The notes below the pieces were generated by a model. That model was not told the DNA's origin and did not search any database. It worked only from the letters and a program-made list of their open reading frames with translations. DNA of 41,297 nt from Candidatus Sulfotelmatobacter sp. GTDB lineage: Bacteria; Acidobacteriota; Terriglobia; Terriglobales; Acidobacteriaceae. This document shows positions 8,705 to 16,205 of the stretch, piece after piece. Every line of letters starts with the position of its first letter. The stretch's first letter is position 1. The stretch is taken from the NCBI GenBank assembly GCA_017883385.1, contig JADGNQ010000034.1:1-41297 (forward strand). Reading direction: 5' to 3'. Both the position numbers and the translations under genes were made by a program.

Positions 8705-8734
8705 ACCATACTACGAAGGAATTCGTAGTGTCAA
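8705..8734 (-). promoter_or_regulatory. Promoter of the BlaI/M56 operon
   Basis: On the minus strand, a perfect -35 box TTGACA (8734-8729) is followed after 18 nt by TATGGT (8710-8705). TAGTAT (8713-8708) at 15 nt is an alternative -10. The predicted start of transcription falls at about 8698, next to the ATG at 8697. The spacer is filled by operator 1. Confidence 0.6.
8710..8729. promoter_or_regulatory. BlaI-type operator 1
   Basis: This is a perfect inverted repeat, ACTACGAA-N4-TTCGTAGT. The outer ACTAC...GTAGT matches the known style of BlaI/MecI operators. It lies between the -35 and -10 boxes, where a bound repressor would block RNA polymerase. Confidence 0.7.
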
Positions 8735-8749
8735 CGAAAATCTTCGTAG
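8732..8749. promoter_or_regulatory. BlaI-type operator 2
   Basis: This is a second, imperfect inverted repeat, CAACGAA-N4-TTCGTAG, with the same half-sites and spacer length as operator 1. The two centres are 21 bp apart, two helical turns, which allows dimers to bind side by side as at bla and mec operators. Confidence 0.65.
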
Positions 8750-8784
8750 GTCGCGCAGTCGTGGTCTCGGTCGCTCATGAGGCG

Positions 8785-8869
8785 GTTCCGCCGGGCTTCG
8801 CCCCTTCGGCTCGCTTCGCTCGCTCAGGGCAGGCTCTGGCGGGACAGCCGAGGCGGCTGTCTCCACATG
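8785..8869 (+). repeat. Two-hairpin REP-like element, copy B (expanded)
   Basis: This copy has the same end as copy A (GACAGCC-GAGGC-GGCTGTC, then TCCACATG). The first hairpin (CCGCCGGG...) is enlarged by an insert of about 30 bp rich in TTCGCTCG-type repeats. It lies in the divergent gap between the BlaI-type gene and the gene at 8989. Confidence 0.7.
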
Positions 8870-8988
8870 GGTATTGCCGCCGAAGTAGTCGGTTTTTACT
8901 ATTGCACCGGCGTTCCAGTCTGCTAACTTATGCATCCACCCGGGGAATCCACCACAAATCAAAGCTCTTAGAGCAGAGGTGCCGAATT

Positions 8989-9372
8989 ATGAGTATGCAA
9001 AAAGCAGCAAGAGTAGTGATTGCAATCTGTGTTTTCGCGGCCCTGTTGGCCGTCGGTAGCGATGCCGGCAAGTCCGTTTCGGTGAACGGTTATGTTCTCG
9101 ACTCCGCCTGCGCCTTTACCAAAGGCCTGAAGAAGCCCATCAGCGCCCAGTGCGCGGAGGCCTGCGCCAAGGCAGGGTCTCCGCTGGTGATCCTGACGGA
9201 CAACGGAAATATCTATTGGCCGATCGCCGACACCACGCCATCGGCGAGTCAGAACGACAAGCTCCTGCCGTTCGCGGGACAACGAGTTACGGCTAGCGGT
9301 AAGGTGTACGCGCGTGGCGGGTCCACCGCGATTGTGATCGAGAAGATCGCGGCCGAGACCGCGCAGAAGTAG
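8989..9372 (+). CDS. Small exported protein of unknown function
   Basis: The ATG at 8989 follows GCAGAGGT at a fitting distance and is preferred over much earlier in-frame starts that would cross the BlaI promoter. The 127-residue product begins with a signal peptide (hydrophobic core VVIAICVFAALLAVG). The mature part of about 100 residues has three cysteines (C41, C55, C59) in VLDSACAFTKGLKKPISAQC and CAEACAKAG, then beta-strand-like segments (PLVILTDNGNIYWPIAD, GQRVTASGKVYAR) that could form an OB-like fold. I recognise the type as common in Acidobacteria but know no function. It is transcribed divergently from the BlaI-type gene, so it might belong to that regulon, but the operators are about 240 bp away. 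Confidence 0.75.
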   Translation: MSMQKAARVVIAICVFAALLAVGSDAGKSVSVNGYVLDSACAFTKGLKKPISAQCAEACAKAGSPLVILTDNGNIYWPIADTTPSASQNDKLLPFAGQRVTASGKVYARGGSTAIVIEKIAAETAQK

Positions 9373-9410
9373 GGGTCCCGAGGCTGCCTGACGGCATCAG
9401 ATCTCTCTCC

Positions 9411-9461
9411 GTTCCGCCGGGCTTCGCCCCGGCGGGACGGCCGAGGCGGCCGTCCCCACAT
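9411..9461 (+). repeat. Two-hairpin REP-like element, copy C
   Basis: Hairpin one is CCGCCGG...CCGGCGG. Hairpin two is GACGGCC-GAGGC-GGCCGTC, where both arms changed together relative to copies A and B (A-T to G-C), so pairing is kept. It lies downstream of the gene at 8989 and could also act as its transcript end. Confidence 0.7.
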
Positions 9462-9580
9462 CGGCAGTGGTGCCAACTATTGCCGCTAACCATCGCTTGG
9501 CAACAACGTCTACTACCGGGTAGAGTACTGTTTCGTCTCGTTTCCCAGGTCAAAGTCCCATACAACAGGAGTTCGCTCCC

Positions 9581-10348
9581 ATGCGTCATGCAGTGATTAT
9601 GCTGGCGGCAGTCTCGTGCCTGAGTGTTTTCGCCCACGGGCAAACAGCCGATGAACTGGTCAACAAGAACATTCAAGCCAAAGGCGGGATCGAAAAGATC
9701 AAGGCCATCAAGTCGGTTCGCATCACGGGCAAACTGAATGGCGGAGGGGGATTTACTGCGGCCACTATGCAGGAGAACCAGCGCCCGAACCTGGTGCGCG
9801 AGACTTTCTCCCTGCAGGGCATGACGGCCGTGACCGCCTATGACGGCGCGACCGGCTGGCAGATCCAGCCCTTCGGCGGACACAAAGATCCCGAGTTCAT
9901 GGGCGAGGACGACTTGAAGGATCTGCTGCTCGACGCTGACTTCGACGGCCCGCTGGTCGACTACAAGGAAAAGGGCAACACTGTCGAGTTCCTGGGCCAC
10001 GACGTGGTTGACGGCGACGACGCCCTGCGCCTGAAAGTTACTCTTAAAGACGGCGACATCGTCTACTACTACCTCGATCCCGATACTTATCTCGAGATCC
10101 GGAAAGAAGTGCAGGAGTTCGTTCGCGGCTCGGTTCGCGAGAGCGTAATGGAGATGGGATCGTACAAGCCGGTGGCTGGCGTGATGTATCCCTTCTCGAT
10201 TTCGCAGGGGTCGAAAGCGAATCCGGCGGCGCAGACTACGAGCGTCGAAAAGATGGAAGTGAATGTGAATATCAATCCCGCGGACTTTGCGGTTCCTGCG
10301 GCGCTGAAGACTGAGGAGAAGAAGTCCGGGTTGGTTGGGATTCATTGA
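9581..10348 (+). CDS. Exported LolA-like (outer-membrane lipoprotein sorting protein fold) protein
   Basis: The product has 255 residues, with a signal peptide at 1-20 (AVIMLAAVSCLSVFAHG). ADELVNKNIQAKGGIEKIKAIKSVRITGK is followed by alternating beta strands, the usual layout of the LolA/LolB-like half-barrel family. Features include QENQRPNLVRE and TAYDGATGWQI. Such proteins bind lipids or hydrophobic ligands in the periplasm, and the precise role is unknown. The start is supported by AGGAG 10 nt upstream. A short frame at 10407-10484 looks like a collapsed copy of this gene. Confidence 0.75.
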   Translation: MRHAVIMLAAVSCLSVFAHGQTADELVNKNIQAKGGIEKIKAIKSVRITGKLNGGGGFTAATMQENQRPNLVRETFSLQGMTAVTAYDGATGWQIQPFGGHKDPEFMGEDDLKDLLLDADFDGPLVDYKEKGNTVEFLGHDVVDGDDALRLKVTLKDGDIVYYYLDPDTYLEIRKEVQEFVRGSVRESVMEMGSYKPVAGVMYPFSISQGSKANPAAQTTSVEKMEVNVNINPADFAVPAALKTEEKKSGLVGIH

Positions 10349-10406
10349 TTCTCCCGGATAACGATTCGGTTGGATGAAGACCACAACCAAATTCAGGGGT
10401 TCGCTG

Positions 10407-10484
10407 ATGCGTCACGCGGTGATGATTCCCGCGCTACCCGCTGCTCTGAAGAAAGCAAAAAGGCTGGATGCTGGGAAGAACTGA
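10407..10484 (+). pseudogene. Remnant of a second LolA-like gene (start joined to end)
   Basis: A 25-codon frame starts MRHAV, as the preceding gene does, and continues LPAALKKAK, which resembles that gene's end (VPAALKTEEKK). The upstream sequence CAGGGGTTCGCT also resembles CAGGAGTTCGCT in front of 9581. The simplest reading is a tandem duplicate that lost its middle. The similarity is short, so chance is not excluded. Confidence 0.35.
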
Positions 10485-10535
10485 TTCATGCACTGCTGCA
10501 GGCGACATCTTGAACCGCAACGAGGAAACGAACTG

Positions 10536-13500
10536 ATGAATACTAGACGCAGCCATTTTTCCCTTCTGACGAACCTGAGCATGTTGCTTTGGGTTGTATC
10601 TTTCATGCTTCCAGCCGAGACGGCCTACTCGCAGACGGGTTACAAGTTCGACGCAGCCACGGTGTCGGGGCTTCCGGCGCGCAACATCGGCTCGGCGACG
10701 ATGAGCGGTCGCGTGGCGGCGGTGGACGCAGTGGATCAAGACGGACGCATTACCGTGTTCGTAGGCGCAGCCAGCGGCGGCGTGTGGAAATCGGTCAACG
10801 GCGGCACGACCTACAAGTCTGTTTTCGACCGCGAGAGTGTGCAGTCGATCGGCGCGGTAGCCATCGATCCGTCGAATCCGAAGACAGTTTGGGTCGGCAG
10901 CGGCGAGGCTTGGGTTCGAAACAGCGTCTCGGTCGGCGATGGCGTGTACAAGTCCACGGATGGAGGCGAGAACTGGACCAACGTCGGACTGAAGGACAGC
11001 GAGCACATCGCGAAAATTCTGGTCGATCCCAAAGATGGCAACAACGTCCTGGTTTGCGCGATGGGACATCTTTGGGATGACAACGACGAGCGCGGCGTCT
11101 ACAAGACGGCCGACGGCGGCAAGACCTGGAAGAAAGTTCTGGCCGGAGCGAATGGATCGTCTGGCTGCAGTCTGCTCGCGATGAGCCAGCAGGAGCCGCA
11201 GACCATTTACGCCTCGATGTGGGACTTCCGGCGGCAGGGCTGGACGTTCCGCTCGGGCGGGCCGGGAAGCGGGCTGTTCAAGTCGACGGATGGCGGGGAT
11301 CACTGGAGCGAGATTCAGGACAGTAATGCCAAGGGTCTGCCGCCCAAGCCGTGGGGACGCACCGCTGTGGCCGTCGCGCCGTCGAAACCGCAAGTGGTCT
11401 ATGCCAACATCGAAGCTGAAAGAGGGCGCGGTCTGTACCGCTCCGACGATGCCGGTGCGAACTGGAAGAAGCTCGACTCCAGCAATTTCATGGTTTGGCG
11501 TCCGTTTTATTTCGGCAACCTGATTGTCGATCCCAAGGATGAGAACAAGATTTTCAAGCCGGATCTCATCCTGCTGTACAGCACCGACGGGGGCAAAACC
11601 TTCAACGTGGTATCGGGCGGGGCACACGGTGACTTTCACGATGTGTGGATCAATCCCAAGAACCCGAACGTCGTGATCGCTGGGGATGACGGCGGGCTGT
11701 GGCGCAGCGAGGACGGAGGCAACCGCTGGAAGCACCAGATGAACCTGCCGATTTCGCAGTTCTACCACGTCAGCACCGACAGTTCCGATCCTTATCACGT
11801 TTACGGCGGGCTGCAGGACAACAGTTCATGGGTCGGCGATTCGTCCTACCCCGGCGGTGTTTCGAATTCGCGCTGGGAGAACATGTTTGGGGGCGATGGC
11901 TTCTGGATGTTTGAAGACACGTCGGATCCGAACTACATCTATGCGGAAGCGCAGGGCGGAGAGATCGGCCGTGTAAACCGCTACACGCACGAAATACGAG
12001 CGCTCAAGCCCCAGCCCAGCTATGGCGAAAAGAAGCTGCGCTTCAACTGGAACACGCCGATTCACATGAGTCCGAACGAGAAGGGCACACTCTATATTGG
12101 GGCGCAGTTCCTGTTCCGGTCGCGCGATCAGGGGCAGTCGTGGGACCGCATTTCGCCGGACTTGACGACGAACGATCCGGAAAAACAGAAGCAGGAAGAA
12201 TCGGGAGGCGTGACCGTCGACAATTCTTCGGCGGAAATGCACACCACGATTTACTCGATCTCGGAATCGCCAAAGAACGGGCAGATCATCTGGGTCGGCA
12301 CAGACGACGGCAACGTGCAGATCACGCGCGACGGCGGCAAGACGTGGACCAATGTCGTGGGCAACGTCGCTGGTCTCGGAAAGAATTCCTGGGTTTCGAC
12401 GGTCGAGGCCAGCCGGTATGACGAAGCCACGGCCTATGCAACTTTCGATCGCCACACCTTCGGCGACATGAAGACCTACGCCTACAAGACGACCGACTAC
12501 GGCAAGACCTGGACGGCGCTGCCGGCGCAGGAAAGCGGTGCGCGCGGATATGCCCACGTGATCAAGGAAGATTCGGTGAACCCGAACTTGCTCTTCCTGG
12601 GCACGGAGTTCGGGCTTTGGATCTCCGTGGATGGCGGCCAGCACTGGGCGCAATACAAAGGAAGCAACTTCCCTGCTGTTGCGGTGGACGACATCGCCGT
12701 GCAGGCCCGCGAGAGCGACGTGGTGCTGGCGACGCACGGCCGAGGCATGTGGATCATCGACGACATTTCGGCGCTGCGGGCTTTGACGCCGGAACTGATG
12801 TCGAAGGAAGCTGCTCTGATTCCGGGCAAGGCGATCCAGTACTTCGACGCGTTCGGCGGGTGGCCTGAAGGAGATGAGAGTTTCACCGGCCGGAACCGGC
12901 CCGGCGAGGCTCAGATTACTTATTACCAGCGGGGCCGGCACATCTTTGGAGATCTGAAGATCGAGATCCTCGATCAGAATGGCAAGCAGGTCGATACCGT
13001 AGCCGGAAGCAAGCACCGGGGGTTGAACCGCGCCAACTGGTCGATGCGCGTGAAGGCTCCGGCGGTTCCGCCAGCGGCCACCGCGTTGTTTGAAGCGGCG
13101 CAAGGTCCGCGAGTATTGCCCGGGACTTATACGGTGAAGATGACCAAGGGCGACAACGTCTATACCGAGCAGTTGAACGTGGTGCTTGATCCGCGAGCGA
13201 AGTTTTCGCTGGAAGATCGTAAGGCACAGTTCGATCTGACTATGAAGGTCTACCACACCATCGAACACATGACGTACTCGGTCGAGGCCATTGAAGGCGT
13301 GCGCAACGCGGCCAACGAGAGGGCTGCCAAGCTGACGGAGAAAGATCCGCTGCGGAAGCAACTGCAGGATCTCGCGGCCAAGTGCGACGAACTACGGTCG
13401 AAGATTGTCGCCACGAAAGAAGGTGGCATGATCACCGGAGAAGAACGCATCCGCGAACTTCTGGGCCAGCTCTATGGCAGCGTCAATGGCTATGAGGGTC

Positions 13501-13745
13501 GCCCGACGGATTATCAGGCGGCGCGCGCTGATTCTCTGGCACACGAACTCGAAGACGTGATTGGCGATTTCCAGAAGCTGACGCAGAAGGATCTTGCCGG
13601 CATCAATGCGGGATTGAAGAAGAAGGCCGAAGCCATCTCCGTGCTCTCCGAGGCGGACTGGCAGAAGAAGCGCGCGGCTGAAGGCAGCTCGGGCGCGGGA
13701 GCGGGAATGCGGTTCCTGGAAGGGCAAGCGCGGGAGATCGATTAG
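10536..13745 (+). CDS. Large exported VPS10/BNR-repeat (sortilin-like beta-propeller) protein
   Basis: The product has 1,069 residues from the ATG at 10536, chosen because GAGGA lies about 10 nt upstream and the protein then begins directly with a signal peptide (LSMLLWVVSFMLPAETAYS). The body carries many Asp-box/BNR motifs (STDGGENW, TADGGKTW, SEDGGNRW, TRDGGKTW, SVDGGQHW), which form beta-propeller blades like those of VPS10/sortilin and exo-acting glycosidases. The last 250 residues are mixed and then helical (REL, QKLTQKDL, LSEADWQKK). Family members are often annotated as glycosyl hydrolases without proof. The activity is unknown, and binding or hydrolysis of an extracellular polymer is possible. 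It appears to be a single transcription unit. Confidence 0.85.
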   Translation: MNTRRSHFSLLTNLSMLLWVVSFMLPAETAYSQTGYKFDAATVSGLPARNIGSATMSGRVAAVDAVDQDGRITVFVGAASGGVWKSVNGGTTYKSVFDRESVQSIGAVAIDPSNPKTVWVGSGEAWVRNSVSVGDGVYKSTDGGENWTNVGLKDSEHIAKILVDPKDGNNVLVCAMGHLWDDNDERGVYKTADGGKTWKKVLAGANGSSGCSLLAMSQQEPQTIYASMWDFRRQGWTFRSGGPGSGLFKSTDGGDHWSEIQDSNAKGLPPKPWGRTAVAVAPSKPQVVYANIEAERGRGLYRSDDAGANWKKLDSSNFMVWRPFYFGNLIVDPKDENKIFKPDLILLYSTDGGKTFNVVSGGAHGDFHDVWINPKNPNVVIAGDDGGLWRSEDGGNRWKHQMNLPISQFYHVSTDSSDPYHVYGGLQDNSSWVGDSSYPGGVSNSRWENMFGGDGFWMFEDTSDPNYIYAEAQGGEIGRVNRYTHEIRALKPQPSYGEKKLRFNWNTPIHMSPNEKGTLYIGAQFLFRSRDQGQSWDRISPDLTTNDPEKQKQEESGGVTVDNSSAEMHTTIYSISESPKNGQIIWVGTDDGNVQITRDGGKTWTNVVGNVAGLGKNSWVSTVEASRYDEATAYATFDRHTFGDMKTYAYKTTDYGKTWTALPAQESGARGYAHVIKEDSVNPNLLFLGTEFGLWISVDGGQHWAQYKGSNFPAVAVDDIAVQARESDVVLATHGRGMWIIDDISALRALTPELMSKEAALIPGKAIQYFDAFGGWPEGDESFTGRNRPGEAQITYYQRGRHIFGDLKIEILDQNGKQVDTVAGSKHRGLNRANWSMRVKAPAVPPAATALFEAAQGPRVLPGTYTVKMTKGDNVYTEQLNVVLDPRAKFSLEDRKAQFDLTMKVYHTIEHMTYSVEAIEGVRNAANERAAKLTEKDPLRKQLQDLAAKCDELRSKIVATKEGGMITGEERIRELLGQLYGSVNGYEGRPTDYQAARADSLAHELEDVIGDFQKLTQKDLAGINAGLKKKAEAISVLSEADWQKKRAAEGSSGAGAGMRFLEGQAREID

Positions 13746-14100
13746 AGGCCGGGGGGCGGCCTCGCGAAGCGCCCTTACTAGGTGCTGGTGCAGTTTGGCA
13801 ACAACGATTCGTATCAGGGCTTCGCTTTAGCGATGCCGCAAGCACCACAAACTCAGTACCGGCTTCAGCCGCTGTTGTGGGCGGAGCACCACTGGCTAAA
13901 GCCGGACTATCATTAGTTTACCGAATCGGCGCGGCTGAAGCCGCGCCCTGATACGAACCCTCCCTTGTCACATTCGCTGCATCTTCCAACAAAAATGAAA
14001 ATGCCCACCCGTCCATTTGATTCCGGACGTGGGTGCGAGTAGATTGGTCTGTCCCACGCAGGTCAGGGCAATTTGGGGGAGACATTTTCAGGAGATTCCC
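13746..14100. other. Intergenic region with palindromic element
   Basis: There is no gene. A hairpin directly at the stop (GAGGCC 13745-13750 with GGCCTC 13758-13763) may end the VPS10-type transcript. A 150-bp element with terminal inverted repeats occupies 13808-13957. The promoter of the following operon must lie around 13960-14090, but I cannot place it confidently. Confidence 0.55.
13808..13957. mobile_element. MITE-like element with perfect 13-bp terminal inverted repeats
   Basis: TTCGTATCAGGGC (13808-13820) is the exact reverse complement of GCCCTGATACGAA (13945-13957). The 150 bp between and including them encode nothing and contain further CGGCTTCAGCCG/CGGCTGAAGCCG palindromes. I see no clear target-site duplication. 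It is either a miniature non-autonomous element or a large palindromic extragenic repeat. Confidence 0.55.
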
Positions 14101-14787
14101 ATGCTAAAACGATTTATTGTTTCGATTCTTCTGCTCGCTGGTTTGGTCACGCTCTCGTTCGCTGCCGATGAAAACGCGTGCAAAGGTGATCCCGACAAGT
14201 GGCAACAAATCTTCAACGGGAAGGATCTGAATGGCTGGAAGCATGTGGGCCCCGGCGGCGACACGGTGGAAGATGGTTTGATCCGCACCCACGGCGGCAT
14301 GGGCTTACTCTACTGGACCGCCGGCAAGATCGGCAATTGCCAGATTCACGTCGTGTTCAAGATGCGCGACGAGAACGACAACTCTGGAGTGTTCATCCGC
14401 ATCCCGGTTGAGCCCCGCGAGGAGTGGATGCCCGTGCACTACGGCTTTGAAGTCCAGATCGACAACCATCCCGAGAAGTCGGACGAGGACGAATACCATT
14501 CCACGGGCATGCTGTACTCGCTGACCAAGCCGCTGGCGAAGGCCTGGAAGCCGGGCCCGGAGTGGAACACGATGGAAATCACGCTGGATGGGCCGCGCAC
14601 CGTCGTCATGCTCAATGGCGTGAAGGTTACAGACTATAAAGATGGCGATCCGGTACCGGATCGCAAGTTTGATTTCGAGCCGCAGCACGGGCCCCGACCC
14701 AACTTCGGCTACATGGGTTTGCAGAATCACAGTGACAACGACATCGTATTTTTCAAGGAAGTAGCCATTAAGCCGCTGAAGAAGTAA
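14101..14787 (+). CDS. DUF1080 / 3-keto-disaccharide hydrolase-family protein
   Basis: The product has 228 residues from the ATG at 14101 (CAGGAGATTCCC directly before it). A signal peptide (SILLLAGLVTLSFAA) is followed by one DUF1080 domain with its usual entry (WQQIFNGKDLNGWKHVG), a middle rich in Asp/Glu (DENDNSGVFIRIP, YGFEVQIDNH) and a concanavalin-like strand pattern ending GYMGLQNHSDNDIVFFKEVAI. The family is known from other bacteria to cleave glycosidic bonds of 3-keto-sugars. It is first in a six-gene operon with two kinds of sugar oxidoreductase, which fits cleavage of 3-oxidised glycosides outside the cytoplasm. Confidence 0.85.
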   Translation: MLKRFIVSILLLAGLVTLSFAADENACKGDPDKWQQIFNGKDLNGWKHVGPGGDTVEDGLIRTHGGMGLLYWTAGKIGNCQIHVVFKMRDENDNSGVFIRIPVEPREEWMPVHYGFEVQIDNHPEKSDEDEYHSTGMLYSLTKPLAKAWKPGPEWNTMEITLDGPRTVVMLNGVKVTDYKDGDPVPDRKFDFEPQHGPRPNFGYMGLQNHSDNDIVFFKEVAIKPLKK

Positions 14788-14837
14788 TCGGGTTCGCGAG
14801 GGTAGGTCGCAGTTCAAATTCATTCGGAGGGATTCCC

Positions 14838-16184
14838 ATGAGACGCAGGGTTTCGCGACGCGCATTCTTGCAGGGAAGTGCGGCGGCCGCCGCTGGCGGG
14901 CTGCTGATTTCAAAAACTGTCCTACTCGAGGCTCAACCACTGCCGCGGGCCGTGGCGCCCAGCGATCGTGTTCGCTTTGGCATGATTGGAATCGGCATGC
15001 AGGGTTCCGGTTTGCTGGGCGGGGCGATCACGCTGCCTGGCGTGGAGTGCGTTGGCGCCGCCGACCTGTACGACGGACGCCACACGCTGGCCAAGGAAAT
15101 CACAGGGAACACGAGCTTACCCACCACCCGTCATTATCAGGAACTGCTCGATCGAAAAGACATCGACTGCATCGTGGCGGCCGTGCCCGATCACTGGCAC
15201 AGGCGCGTTGTAGTCGACGCCTGCAACGCCGGCAAGGATATCTATTGCGAGAAGCCCATGTCGCACAACGTGGCCGACGGGCTGGCCATGGTCGAGGCGG
15301 CGCAGAAGAACAAGCGCGTCCTGCAGATCGGCTCACAGCGCGTGAGTTCCATGCTCTGCGCCAAGGCGCATGAACTGTACGCAGCCGGGGCAATCGGCGA
15401 CATTGAGATGGTGGAACTCACCCTGGGACGAAACGATCCCACGGGCGCGTGGGAGTATCCGCCTCCGACCGATCTTTCTCCGCAAAACCTGGACTGGGAT
15501 ACGTGGCTGAATGATGCGCCGAAGGTTCCGTTCAACAAGCTCCACTTCGCACGCTGGCGCTGCTGGCGAGCCTACGGCACCGGAGTGGCCGGCGATTTGA
15601 TGGTGCACCTGATCAGCGGCATGCTGGTCACGCTGGGATGGAATGAAATTCCCAAGTCGGCGACGGCGATGGGCAGCATCGTTCGCTTTCCCGACGGCCG
15701 CGACATGCCCGATTTTCACACCGTGCTCTTCGACTATCACGGTATTCCGGTTTATGTCCGCCTGGATTTGGGTTGCGAAACGCCAGAACTGGCGCGCTTC
15801 ATGGGGCCGAAAGGACTCTTCGACGCCGGCGAGTTCGAGCTGCGGCATTCTCCTCAGTCTGGCGTTGATATGGACCCGAGCTATTACAGTTTCAGTTTCC
15901 CGGCGAAGATGCGGGAAGAGTACGTCAAACAGTGGCACGCGGAGCATGACCCGCAACTGGGCAAAGAACCCGTGCACGAAGACACCGTGTACAAGGGACA
16001 CGATTGGGACGATGTGCGCCCGCACCTGCAGAATTTCTTCTCGTCGGTGAAATCGCGCAAGCCGGTGACGGAGGATGCGGTCTTCGGCAACAACGCCGCC
16101 GTCGCGTGCCACATGGCCAACGAATCGTATTTCCGCCAGAAGCCTGTGACCTGGGACGCGGCTTCCAAAACAATAAAGTCGTAG
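14838..16184 (+). CDS. Tat-exported Gfo/Idh/MocA-family oxidoreductase
   Basis: The product has 448 residues. A twin-arginine signal (SRRAFLQG, arginines 7-8, then an Ala/Gly-rich core) shows export in folded form. The Rossmann fold begins at about residue 46 with GMIGIGMQGSG, and the conserved EKP of the family is at 138-140 (YCEKPMSHNV). Exported members carry NAD(P) tightly bound, and related proteins interconvert hydroxyl and keto groups on sugars, often at C3. The gap to the DUF1080 gene is 50 nt and to the next gene 21 nt, and GGAGGGATTCCC precedes the ATG. The substrate is unknown, and a glycoside is likely from context. Confidence 0.88.
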   Translation: MRRRVSRRAFLQGSAAAAAGGLLISKTVLLEAQPLPRAVAPSDRVRFGMIGIGMQGSGLLGGAITLPGVECVGAADLYDGRHTLAKEITGNTSLPTTRHYQELLDRKDIDCIVAAVPDHWHRRVVVDACNAGKDIYCEKPMSHNVADGLAMVEAAQKNKRVLQIGSQRVSSMLCAKAHELYAAGAIGDIEMVELTLGRNDPTGAWEYPPPTDLSPQNLDWDTWLNDAPKVPFNKLHFARWRCWRAYGTGVAGDLMVHLISGMLVTLGWNEIPKSATAMGSIVRFPDGRDMPDFHTVLFDYHGIPVYVRLDLGCETPELARFMGPKGLFDAGEFELRHSPQSGVDMDPSYYSFSFPAKMREEYVKQWHAEHDPQLGKEPVHEDTVYKGHDWDDVRPHLQNFFSSVKSRKPVTEDAVFGNNAAVACHMANESYFRQKPVTWDAASKTIKS

Positions 16185-16205
16185 AACGTGGTTGCGGGAG
16201 GAAGC

